A stretch of DNA of 64,000 bases from NCBI GenBank assembly GCA_935421135.1, contig OW285187.1, forward strand, positions 19,406,429 through 19,470,428. Direction: 5' to 3'. The first letter of the stretch is position 1, and the number at the start of each line of letters is the position of its first letter. The stretch comes from Bugulina stolonifera (Eukaryota > Bryozoa > Gymnolaemata > Cheilostomatida > Bugulidae). The notes under the pieces were generated by a model that was not told the origin of the DNA, did not search any database, and worked only from the letters and a program-made list of their open reading frames with translations. Positions 34,441 to 45,298 of this stretch are shown one piece after another. A program made the position numbers and the translations under genes.

Positions 34441-36377
34441 TCTAAATAACCCAAGCACTCTACATCTTATGTTTATGTTACCTAGTGCTACCAAGTTAGC
34501 CACTGTACTAATATGTAACAGAGCTGGGTCCAAGTCATAGGTTTGACTTGACAAGTCAACTTGATTTTGGACTTGCCAACTTGCACATCTATGGGACATG
34601 ACTTGGAAACCTGGATGTCTTGTAACTTCACGTAAACTGCCACATTGCCAATCACAAATTTGCTGATGCTAATTTGAACAACCCCTGTACAGTGACTGTA
34701 TTCATACTGTATGCTAGGGTCTGTAGGCCATTAATATGATAAAAGCTACACACTGTACAGCCAATGGAAATCAGGTCTCAATTTGAAGTTGGCTACAAAT
34801 TTATAATTTTAACCCCATCAGTGCTGCTGGCAGCACTAGGAGCATATCAGAGTCAGGCATGAGGGGGCACACAATATAGAACTAAGAACTACATAGGAAT
34901 TGTTTTTCTGCATGTAACACTGTCACCAGGCTTACCAAGTCTCCCTGATTCCGCAGGAGACTCCCTGATAGTAGGGGACCCAAGGGGTCGTTTCTGCTCA
35001 TTGAATTCTACTTTATGTTCTATATATCAAATGAAAGCTGAGACTCCGCTGATTTCAAAACTGCGAGCAACTTTTTTGTACCTGGTGGCCATCGCACACT
35101 ACAGGGGTGGATTTAACAAAAAAGAGGATTTTCCCCCATTTGTCGATTTTTACTGCTATGTGTAACAGATCCTCCAACACTAAAATGACTGAACCAAATC
35201 TTTTGGTATTGATATCATACATTGACCGGAAGGTCCTTTGCCTACATAGGAATTTTCGGTGCCAGGAAAAAAAGTGGGCGGAGTCTACCAGCACTTTTCG
35301 TACAATGAGTCAAATTATGTGAATTTTTTTAACTTGGAGAGCTGCCATTTTTGTTATGGGGGTATGGTGAATCCACTATTTTAGTATGCTATTAAGTCAT
35401 GTCTTAGTGATGCATATGTGAATTTATGTGATGCTATGTACGATACTTTGCTAAAAAATGACGCTTTTTTGATGCTAAACCATGTTTGGAGTTGTCTCCC
35501 CTAAAAGATAAAACCCATTATTTTGACATGTAAAGCAGCAATAGAGACATGATAATGCCTTAGATATCTATAAAAGTAAGTTGCGCATTATTCTTTACTT
35601 GAAAATTGGTGTCGGAACAGGAAGTGGGCGGAGTCTACTAGCAAGATTCCGGAAGTTATGCACATCTCTTGTGTTCAGAGAGCCACCACTTGTGTTATAA
35701 GACTGTGTTTGTTCCAACGCTCTAGTATGTTAATACACAACCACATGAGAGTGGATCTTGAAAATATTAGGATTCTAAGTGCAGCACTTCAGTACAAAAG
35801 TGCGCATTTTTAATGCTGCTTCACGTTTGGAGCTGTCTTCCCAAGTAATAAATAGGCACAATTTTGATGTGGTGAGTTGCACTAGAATGAAAGTGACGCA
35901 GGATAATTCCAGAAATCTTTGCTATAAGATTCAAAATTATTTTATGTACCTTTGTGACATTACAAGTGACATTCGTGATGTCAAGACCTAGGCTTTTGTT
36001 TTGTTACGAACGTAGAAGACAAATCAATATTACAAAAGTGATTTCTTAGCCAATTTCCAAACAAACAGTCTGTTTATACTGTATCTACAAAGATACACTG
36101 TCAAATACCAGTGCTAAAATGATTAATCATATACTGTACATAAACTATCAGCATCCTCTCAAATGACATGAACTCGAATCTTAAATACAAATGAAGACGC
36201 TGCATTTCGTTTTCAACAATTTATTGACGCTACAGCAGAAGTAATGTATGTTAAGCAACGTTGTAAATTTAATAAGAGAAAATAAAGCATATAATAGGAA
36301 TTAATAGACTCTCAACCATGAGGATTGAGGAGGTAGTGCCCTACTGGCTTCCGTATCATTTTTACTTTTTAGTCTGC

Positions 36378-36605
36378 TTACTCGTAACCCTTCCTCATCT
36401 TTTTCACACTGCCACGTTTTTCTGTGGTAGACCGGTGTAGCACCCCGATGGCCTCACAATTTGACTGATCTCTCTCTCTCTCCTGTTGCAAGTCCTCTTT
36501 CAGTACTTGAGAAGCAGTTTCTCTCTCTCTCTTTCTCTCGATCTCCAGGAAGTCTTGGTTTGCTTTGTGGGTTTTGTAGTTGGCAGGTGTAATTTTCTTC
36601 TCCAT
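36378..36605 (-). CDS. short charged ORF inside hAT-G, unknown
   Basis: 75 residues rich in Glu, Lys and Arg (an ERKRERET stretch, then QQERERDQS) with predicted coiled-coil character. Part of this comes from a CTCTCT microsatellite on the other strand. Neighbouring frames 5' of it contain further coding-like but broken segments. It could be the C-terminal end of a decayed Myb/SANT-type transposon protein. There is no firm identity, and it may be non-coding. Confidence 0.25.
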   Translation of the reverse strand: MEKKITPANYKTHKANQDFLEIERKRERETASQVLKEDLQQERERDQSNCEAIGVLHRSTTEKRGSVKKMRKGYE

Positions 36606-37436
36606 CTTTTAGGGAGATGATGAGCTGAACGGGACGACTAGTGCCCCACCAAGCCTTTTGTCTCATGTTTCCGCCTAGGTTTTTTTGGGGGTTTCTTTCT
36701 TGATGAACATTTAGTGGTCCTCACACCTACATCTGGTTATTCATCAGATGACTCTTGACATACTGCTCCAGAGCATCAATCCTCTCGGAGCGCTTTCTAT
36801 GTTATACTTATATGTACATTATATCCTTGCTCATGTCCTGCGTGTTTATATATACCTACATGTATGTTGTTGGAGTTGACAAGGGAGGAGAGAGGTGTAA
36901 GTGCCTGTCCTTGTGGGTGGGTAGGTAGTTGTGGCTTGGCCCCTACCCTTCGACTTGCACTGAAAGTCCATGAATAATGTCTCAGTGCTCTTTACGTACC
37001 CTTTACTCTTGATAAAACACGGCATTACAAGAACAAAAGGCTGTTTGGCACATGTGGTGCCGACATTTGTGTAACGTTTCTGAAAGAACCCTCATATCAG
37101 CGACCTGGGCTGACAGCGTGGCTATTAGCATAGGGATATTGCTAGATTTCTTGTCTTTCCCAACTTACTTTACGCTCAGGTACACACTTTCTGTAATCAG
37201 CTTCTTCATCTGCCCACTGTCGACTGCCAGCATCTATTATTGCAAATTCATCTGGGAGGTCTGAGTGTGGGGTTTTAGTTTACTGCAAGCAGTCCTAGAT
37301 TCACTGCATTTAGTAACACCATCACTTTTGCCATTGCAGCAGAGTGAAGGTAGATTCACAGAGAATTTGTAAAGTAGCTTTGGCTTCTTTAGCAGAGTGC
37401 TATTTTATTTCGAAGTTAATATAATATAATATAATA

Positions 37437-37675
37437 TCCGTGGCGCCAAACACATTTCTTTAACGTGGTTGCCCAGTAGCAGAGCTAGTCGAGAGGCCAC
37501 CACGGCTCCTAGAGCTGGATATTATTATAGTTCGATATGGCACAGAGGGAAAACCTTCTTCGGGACGAAAACCTCCAGGTCGTTGGTGGGACTCGAACCC
37601 ACGTCCTTGCAGATAACTTGCTTCATTGCTGCAAGACCAGAGTGACTAGCGCTAGACCACTCGGCCACCAACACC
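37437..37675 (-). mobile_element. tRNA-derived SINE, copy 2
   Basis: Nearly identical to 25371-25612: tRNA-like head with GTGGCCGAGTGGTCTAGCGC and GTGGGTTCGAGTCCCAC on the minus strand, the same body, and an ATATAATATAAT tail at the low-coordinate end. It lies inside hAT-G. The close match suggests recent activity of the family. Confidence 0.8.
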
Positions 37676-37839
37676 TATATAAACACCTATATAGAACTGC
37701 CGGCACAGTGGTTTCAGCACGAAATAATGGTTGTTTTATCATAATTCATTTATGTCTATAACATAGAGAAATTCTCAACACTCCTACTAGCACTGAATAA
37801 TGGTGGGGTGAGCACTCAAGTTTGTGGAAATGCTTGTCG

Positions 37840-38225
37840 ACAACAATACGAATTATATGTGTTAAATGGTGTCAGCTTTGATTGTATGTTTTTCATTGTA
37901 CTACCTTTGCTGTCTGCTGATACCTTGGATACTGTAACTGGATGCTATGTTGGTTTACTTATTTGCAAGTTATAATTCTGTCTTGATTTCGTATGAAACA
38001 ACGTCTGGTTATGCTCCTTTTATGAGATCGTTTTGTAGCTAATGTAACTGTGACCTTTTTCTAGTCCGATCCTGACCTTTGTCCACCTGTTAACGTTTGA
38101 CATCCATCGGAAACTAATTTTCATATAAAAAGGAGCACGATTTTACATTCTTGCTTCAAATGCTTGTAGGCTATTGATCAATAAAGTAATTGAACTAACT
38201 ATACAGTCTGTTACTGTTTACTGCT
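37840..38225 (+). repeat. LTR-like segment inside hAT-G
   Basis: A TATA-like CATATAAAAAGGAGC at about 38122 is followed some 55 bases later by CAATAAAG and then a pyrimidine-rich end. This order resembles an LTR U3-R-U5. No second copy, primer-binding site or duplication was found, so this remains a suggestion. Confidence 0.25.
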
Positions 38226-41200
38226 AGCAGTAAGATATCAAACACTCTCTCTGGACTTGGGGCCCTCCAGGTACTGTCCCATTGCTGCTACCATACCCAA
38301 TATTCCAATACCCCAACACAGCCTTAGGTACCGCTTCTGCCACACTCTGCAGGGTAGCAAGAATCGACACAGTCTGGTTATAGGATTCGTACCCACATGC
38401 CTGACAGGTGTTTTCCCTTCTAACTATTGGAGCGTTCCCCAGAGGTCTTCCCCTTTTCTCATCCCCCTCCCCTTGTGTCTGCTTAGTCGGTTTTCACTAT
38501 TTCTCTTGTTGCCCTGGCCTGTATGTTGTGTGGTCATAGCTCAGCTACCCAGTCGGACACAAAAATACTCTGTTATAATCTGTAATCAATGAAAATAATT
38601 TGGCAGTTTGTCTCATCCGCTGATGCCATAGCGCTAGTATGATGGTTTAAATAGCTAAAAATTCAATGGTGAATGTTAGCAAAAGCCTTCCTTAGATGAA
38701 CGTTAACCGAAAAGAACATGCTGATTTTGGTTCTCTCTCCAAAATTTGAGATGAATTATATACTCGTCTACTAGTAATATAATGCACTCATTTAGTGCGA
38801 TGTCAATGGAAAAGGTGCAGTTACCCCATGTTTGAAATACACTCAATGGTCATAACAGCTGAAGCTGTGCAGCACCATTAGTATTTCTTATAAACATAGT
38901 GTTCCAAGAAGAAAACTGATCATGCACATGTATTAGGCGCACCATTTCATAATTAGGCGGTATAGCTTCTGGTGTGTCATGGAAGGAACTAAATCTATCA
39001 AATGGGGAAAATTTAGTTAAAATTAAACAGATAATTGATTGAAAGATCAACATACAATACATTTTTTGATCTTCAATGCATTACTTTCCTTTTTAGCTCA
39101 TTAAAATCATGTCTTTTATTTTCTGGGAAAATAACTCAAAACTTGCCACAGCATTAAATTCAGTTGTTTTGTACCAAAGTATTGCCCTTTGAGATTTAAA
39201 AATTTCCCACATGGACTTTTATGAGGGTGGATACTAACACAGAAGTGTTGATACCAATATACTTTCACAGCAAAATGGTAGCTCACTGAACTCAATTGTA
39301 TATGCGCACAACTTGGAGACCTTAGGGAAACTAGCCAGCTGACTTCCTGTTCTGACATCAATTTTGAAGTTAAGAACAACAAAACAAGAGCCTAGGTCTT
39401 GCCATCACGATTGTCACTTGCAATGCCATAAAGGTACACAACATAATTTCAAAATCATAAAGCAAAGATTTCTGAAATTATCCTGCGTCACTTTCCTTCT
39501 AGTGCAACTTGCCACATCAAAATTGTGCCTATTTAATACTTAGGAAGACGGTTCCTAACATGACGCAACATTAAAAATGCGCTCTTTAGTATTGAAATAT
39601 TGTACTTAAAATCCTAACAATTCCAATATACACTGTTACGAGGTTGGATTCTAACATACATAGAGCATTGGAACGATCACACTCTCATAACACAAGTGGT
39701 GGCTTTCTGAACACAATAGATGTGCATAACTCCGCCCACTTCCTGTTCCGACACCAATTTTCAAGTAAAGAATAATGCATAATTTACTTTTACACATACC
39801 TATAGCATTATCACGTCCCTATTGCTGCTTTACATATCAAAATAATGAGTTTTATCTTTTGGGGGAGACAACTCCGAATATCGTTTAGCATCAAAAAAGC
39901 GTCATTTTTTAGCAAAGTATTGTACATAGCATCACATAATTTCACATATGCATCACTAAGAGATGACTTAATAGCATACTAAAATAGTGGATTCACCAAA
40001 CCCCCACAACAAAAATGGCAGTTCTCCGAGTTGAAAAAATTCACATAATTTGACTCATTGTATGAAAAGTGCCAGTAGACTCCGCCCACTTTTTTTCCCA
40101 GCACCGAAAATTGTTATGTAGGCAAAGGACCTTCCGGTCAATGTATGATATCAATACCAAAAGATTTGGTACAGTCATTTTAGTGTTGGAGGACCTGTTA
40201 CACATAGCAGTAAAAATCGACAAAAGGGGGAAAATCCCCTTTTTTGTTAAATCCACCCCTGTAGCGCGCGATGGCCACCAGGTACAAAAAAGTTGCTCGC
40301 AGTTCTGAAATCAGCGGAGTCTCAGCTTTCATTTGATATATAGAACATAAAGTAGAATTCAATGAGCAGCAGCATATATAAATTGGGTATGTGGGTCCCC
40401 TACTATGATTTTCAACTCAAATTTTGGTACCCCACCCAAAAACTGAATCTCCCTGATTTTCAACTCAAATTTTGGTACCCCGCCCAAAAACCAACTCTCC
40501 CTGATTTTCATCAGTCGAACTTGGTAAGCCTGACTGTCACTAGTATACAGTATAATACACTAACCCGTGACCAGTCTAGGCTATAGTGCCAATACTACAT
40601 GTACATGTGTATTGACTAGTCTTATACATGTACTATAAACAGCATAACATTTATATGCCCAGCTACACCTTGGCATGGTTTTACATGGATTGGAAAGTCT
40701 GCTAAAAGAAAAGGGTAGCTCTGGAAAATTAAAAAAAATTGGAGTTGTTTTCCACTTGACTCCCAAAATTTTAGAAAGGACATGGAAGTCACTTTGACCC
40801 AGCTCTACCATGTATGTAGCATTGCACCACTATGACCAACCACTGACACAGCCATGGGAGATAGCAGTTCCATATATACATGTACATAGTATTTATTATA
40901 GTAAATCTTGCTAAATAAGTCAAGTTCATGCAAATATTATTACAATTATTAGCCATCTATTATTTTGTGACGAGGCTTAGATAAATAGTACAAATATATT
41001 ATACAAGTTATACCAAGGATCAACAAATGAGAATAAGTTAGTGATTGCACACTATTAGTGCTGGTAGTATTACTGTAGTCAAATAGTGGACTAGAATTAG
41101 AGGTGTGTGTATAGTGCATGGCTAGGATAGTAGACAAAATTAAAATCACCAATAGCAGTGGTTACTATATAAAGTTAATTCTGCTAAAACTCTCCAAAAG

Positions 41201-41271
41201 ATAGAAAAGATAATATATTATTGCATTAAATAGTAGAGGTGAGTACATTATGAAAGAGCCAGGAGGTCAAG

Positions 41272-43784
41272 CTAAACATTAAAAGGAGCCACATCAAATA
41301 AATCTGTGATAGCCTCAGTGTTTTGTAAAGTAAATAAATAATCCTCTTCATCTAGTGGAGGTTCCAGGGCTAAAGCTGCCCCTAATTGTGCCTCTTCTTG
41401 TTGGTCTATTGTTTGCAGTCCAATTGGACCAGATGGCTCATGTGATATGTCTTGGTCTTCTAGGAAAGCATTTCTCAAACATGATCGTGCACCTATGAGG
41501 AGACAGTAGACAGACATTTAAAACTAAGCTACGTTTGGTGTTTAACTACCTTGATGTGTGTATATAACCGATTATAACTTACTTTTGAAACTGTCCCTGC
41601 TGTCCTCAGAGGATGTGAAGCTTGTATCATGTGAACCCTCCTCTGTTACACTATTCACCTGAGTCCTGTCCACATCATCACTTGCCTTGTCTGGGCACAG
41701 AAACACTTCTATTGGTCCATTTTTGCTTTTTAACCAAATCTGAATTTTCTACGAGTGAAAGAAAGAAAACAGTAGCAGTTTCATGGCTTTGATAAGAACC
41801 ATTACCACTATCTGCAGAACCCTAACTCACATTTCACTGGTTAGAATAGGCAGTTGCTTTACTTAGAGTAGGTGGTATGACCGAGCCTATAAAATCAAGG
41901 CTGGTTGCCACCTTACTGGCCACTAATGCTCCATTATAAAAAACATGCAATGCTTCACACATACCTGGGTGGGATCAGGTACTTCCAGTCTGGTTTCTGC
42001 AGGTGCTTTCATGGCTATCACTGTGTCACCAGCAAATGAGGGAATCTTTCTGATGTCATGATAAGTTACGTAAGCCAACTTATTGGTGGACTCGTCATCT
42101 GATAGCATCTTTAGCTGCATCGTGCAGTCCTTGATTAGTCCGTCCAATCTGTTCTCCTCGGCTTCTAGCGCCGCTACTTCTATAAGAAATGGTAAAATCT
42201 ACATGTACATGTAACTGCTTTTATTTCACCAGTAGAAAAACTATCAGAGAATGTCAGAAAAAAAGAGACATGCCCAATACTGTTGAGAGATACATACCTG
42301 TACGTAAACCCAGAGAAGACTGCTGTGTCCGAGTATCCTCTTGCTGGTCATCATTGGCCAACGGTCCTCTGTTATCAATACAATACACTTTCTATTAGCA
42401 CAATCTTAATGAATATAATTCAGTTATATTGATCACAAATAACAAAGGCAACAAAGTATTTAAATGTTCTAAAATGGAAAAATTGCTTTCTCATGTAAAT
42501 GACTTTTAATTTTTGAGTTGTCTTTGTAGACACAGCAAATTTTGAAACAATCCATTGATAAAATAACGGTAAACAACTGAATTTGAGAGCATGGAGAAGA
42601 ATTGAAGAAGCTGAACACACAGACGTTTTACACATCCATACTACACACTGTATAACAGCAGTAAATACCTACTTACCTCCATTGTATGTTGTTTTTTGAT
42701 TTCTTTCTTATAAGGTTGATTCCTTCCAAAACATTTGTGATGTCATAAATACGACGCTTTTGCACTTCTAATGTTTCTGCAGCCACATTGAGGTCTAAAA
42801 TCTAAGAAATAAAAAACTTTATATACACTACATTCCATGAGCTATATATTGCACTGGTGCATGCACTACATTCCATGAGCTATAAATAGGTAGCACTAGT
42901 GTATGCACTACATTCCATGAGCTATAAATAGATAGCACTAGTGTGTGCACTGCATTCCATGAGCTATATATACATGTACGTTCTCTTACCCCATCTTCCG
43001 CCATTTTTAGTAGCCCAACAAACTTTTTGGTTAGTAAGCCGAGAGAGGTGTCATATCTATTTCTATCCATAGGTGATCTGGTACCACCGGCAGCTGCAAT
43101 GGAACAACGACATGACATAGACAATCTGTACCATGGCCACTCATGCAAACTACATACTAACTATGTAGTGCGCACTATATCGCGCTATATAAAATCAAAT
43201 TGATATTGAAAATTGCAACTTACAGAGATTTAGTTCAGACTTTTGACGCTTACGACCAGTACTGGGCGGGGTGAGGAATGTTGGTGTACCGCAATTTAAG
43301 ATGGGAGTCGTAGGCTCCAGTTCCAGTTTCCTTTTCACCTACAGTAAGATTTACTTGACATCACTTCTATCTATTGGCAGTACATAAAGCAATGCAGCAG
43401 CATGCGGTATTATACATTACCCATGAAAATGTAGTGGATACAAAAGACAATGTACACTGGAGGCCTACATGTAGAAGAGCATTTTGTCAGACTGACCTGC
43501 GGAGTTTTATCAAGCATTAGGTCAGATCGAGTAACAGAGTAGTTGTGCATAGCATTAGGTCCATGGGGAGTATAGGCATTCATATTAAGGGTGTCCACAA
43601 TGACAGTCTCAGATTCATTAGATGGTTCAACCTTGACTATAGCCGAGGTAATGGTGGTGTGTGATCTGTTGCTACGGCTGAGAATGGTCGGCTGGCTCTT
43701 ACTCAGATATATTGGCCTTTTGTGGCTTGAAGGTGTCTGCTTCAGCAAGTTAATGGAACTTTTGTCTTGTGCTACTGCCGACAT
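41272..43784 (-). CDS. E2F: E2F transcription factor (activator-type E2F1-3-like)
   Basis: E2F/DP heterodimers control S-phase genes and are restrained by RB. Eight coding exons join in frame on the minus strand: 43784-43497, 43338-43224, 43093-42990, 42801-42677, 42368-42298, 42179-41965, 41748-41583, 41492-41272, giving 434 residues (human E2F1 has 437). At about residues 97-104 VKRKLELE resembles the cyclin A-binding motif of E2F1-3. Residues 144-211 are the winged-helix DNA-binding domain with [13 protein letters not shown] and [14 protein letters not shown] coiled coil and marked box follow ([40 protein letters not shown]). The C-terminal [17 protein letters not shown] is the RB-binding motif. 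An upstream non-coding exon is likely (donor CAAG/GTAAAG near 44722). The gene is head to head with the VWA3-like gene. Confidence 0.95.
42826..42975. repeat. about 50-bp tandem repeat beside an E2F splice donor
   Basis: Four copies of a unit containing CACTACATTCCATGAGCTATA in the intron between E2F exons 3 and 4. The array ends about 15 bases from the exon 3 donor site (exon end 42990). Confidence 0.8.
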
Positions 43785-44721
43785 GGTAACTGGTGTTCTA
43801 ATAAAATACATTGCTTCAGGTTTTATACGAGTTAAACTACATAGATAAGTTACTACATAATCCTGCTTCTTGCTATTAGTTAGCTACACGACTCCCTGAA
43901 AAGAATGTTTTGTACGCTTGGTAAGTTGGCCTACATATAAACTTTTACTCTGGAGTTAGTAATTATTCAGAAACATAGACTACTACCTTGAGGATGCCAA
44001 GTTGGCAGATTGCACTGATCAACCATACACCAGACCACCAAAAGACCAGATCGCTGCTGTGTCAGCTGACTGAAAGTAATATAACATTTCAGATTATATA
44101 CAAACCTTATTTACATTTAATCATTATAATGATAATCATCTATATATTGCAGGCATTAGTTAGGACTTGGCACAGAAAAAAAAGAGTTAATTAGCTACAG
44201 TAAATTTTTCAAAAGGGAACGGTTTATTACAATATGAATATAATTATTTAGTTTATTATTATTATTTATAGTCAAGTATGTTGGTATTATTATAGTAAAG
44301 TATTAAAGCAATAGGCCTATAATCTGATTAGCATTAACACTGAAGTTGAATTAGTAAGTTAGTGCTAAATATTTAGCCAACAACCATAATAATAATTATA
44401 AAATAATATAATTAAATACTTATTTTTGTTTTATGATTATCATTATAACTATCTATCTCAGTAAAGAAGAGTATGAGTATATATCGGTAGACTTACGGAA
44501 TAGTAATAGTATATAAGTTAAGTATAACTATAATAGTGTTACCATAGGAAGTAGATGTACTAAATAACAATAACAAAGTTTAAGTGTAACAGAATTCGAT
44601 GGGTAACCAGACCAAGGCAAGGACTTCAACTAAAACACGCAAAGACTATCAGTCTCCAAGTCTCCTTCTGTTTGGCTGTCGGGCAGTTTTCAAAGAAAAT
44701 CTTCTAAATATGCCTTTACCT

Positions 44722-45000
44722 TGAGTTCTTGAACAGTTGCAAGTTAATTGGAATACTCTGGTAGAGGATGATTAAAGATAAAAAATGTCAGTATGCGACC
44801 ACCAAACTAACGAGGTAGCAATAGCAATAACAAAATACATGTACATGTATGGCTCCGTACAACAACAATTTTCCCGGGATGTGGCGCGAAATTGTATTTC
44901 CCGCGACTCTATCACGTGGGAAGCGTGCAGTTTGTCCAATAGACGTGCAATGTAAATTAGCTTTTATCCAATCGGTGTTCAGGCTCCAATAGCCTAAGTT
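44722..45000. promoter_or_regulatory. shared E2F/VWA3 promoter with E2F sites
   Basis: Between the divergent genes lie GGCGCGAAA (44883-44891, matching TTTCGCGCC on the other strand) and TTTCCCGC (44897-44904), both consensus E2F sites, six bases apart. CACGTG (44913-44918) is an E-box. CCAAT occurs near 44937, 44969 and 44986. The cluster is a rare CG-rich patch in AT-rich surroundings and has no TATA box. On the minus strand a CAAG/GTAAAG donor at about 44722 would end a first non-coding E2F exon. Known biology: vertebrate E2F1 is autoregulated through paired E2F sites. Use here is inferred. Confidence 0.65.
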
Positions 45001-45078
45001 TTTATATGAATGACCGCATGCTAATAACTGTCCAATCAATTACTCGCAATCGTAGGCTTATGATTGCCTACGCTCATT

Positions 45079-45092
45079 ATTTCCATAACAAC
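45079..45092 (-). promoter_or_regulatory. possible RFX X-box
   Basis: The minus strand reads GTTGTTATGGAAAT, which fits 13 of 14 positions of the X-box consensus RYYNYYATRRNRAC. It lies about 210 bases upstream of the VWA3-like start codon. RFX factors drive ciliary genes, which would suit this family, but one degenerate match can arise by chance. Confidence 0.25.
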
Positions 45093-45298
45093 AACGCATT
45101 GGAAGATTTTTTTTCCATAGTGCAAGGATAATTGGTGAATTCCTTACCCTTTAGTTTTGAAAATGATACAAATCATACAATGCCCCAATAAAGCTGAAAC
45201 AAGTTTTTGAAGTTGCCAATTACTTGATGTTCACAACCCTAAAGAGGAAAGGAAAGCGTTTAGGATAGAGGCTGTATTCAAGTTTTTAATGATAAAAA

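Larger units (their letters stand above)
34927..40532. mobile_element. hAT-G, 5.6-kb element with about 1-kb inverted arms
   Basis: The ends are CAGGCTTACCAAG and CTTGGTAAGCCTG, flanked by perfect 8-bp direct repeats ACTGTCAC (34919-34926 and 40533-40540). The left arm (to about 36010) and right arm (from about 39375) are inverted copies differing at scattered positions, and within each arm modules recur, such as the stretch with GTGGGCGGAGTCTACTAGC. Short open frames in the two arms are mirror translations of this repeat, not genes. The 3.4-kb centre holds a SINE, an LTR-like segment and a short charged ORF, but no recognisable transposase, so it looks like a composite nonautonomous element. 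A 143-bp relative lies at 53150-53292. Confidence 0.85.
34519..40807. mobile_element. hAT-D-like element interrupted by hAT-G
   Basis: The left part (34519-34926) begins CAGAGCTGGGTCCAAGTCA, and the right part (40533-40807) ends with the reverse complement of TAGAGCTGGGTCAAAGT. Both match the CTTGACTTGA-rich fragments at 2545-2790 and 8731-8925. The flanks ATATGTAA and CCATGTAT match at only 5 of 8 positions, so the boundaries are tentative. The 5.6-kb hAT-G sits inside. Confidence 0.4.

Noticed and set aside
38257..38592. 111-residue plus-strand ORF
   Set aside because: It has no recognisable domain, lies inside a transposable element and lacks any exon context.
35107..40308. Matching small ORFs near 35.1-35.3 kb and 40.0-40.3 kb, on opposite strands
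   Set aside because: They are mirror copies in the inverted arms of hAT-G, open on both strands, with no family resemblance.
43591..43848. Plus-strand ORF opposite the first E2F coding exon
   Set aside because: It is the antisense shadow of a well-supported E2F exon.
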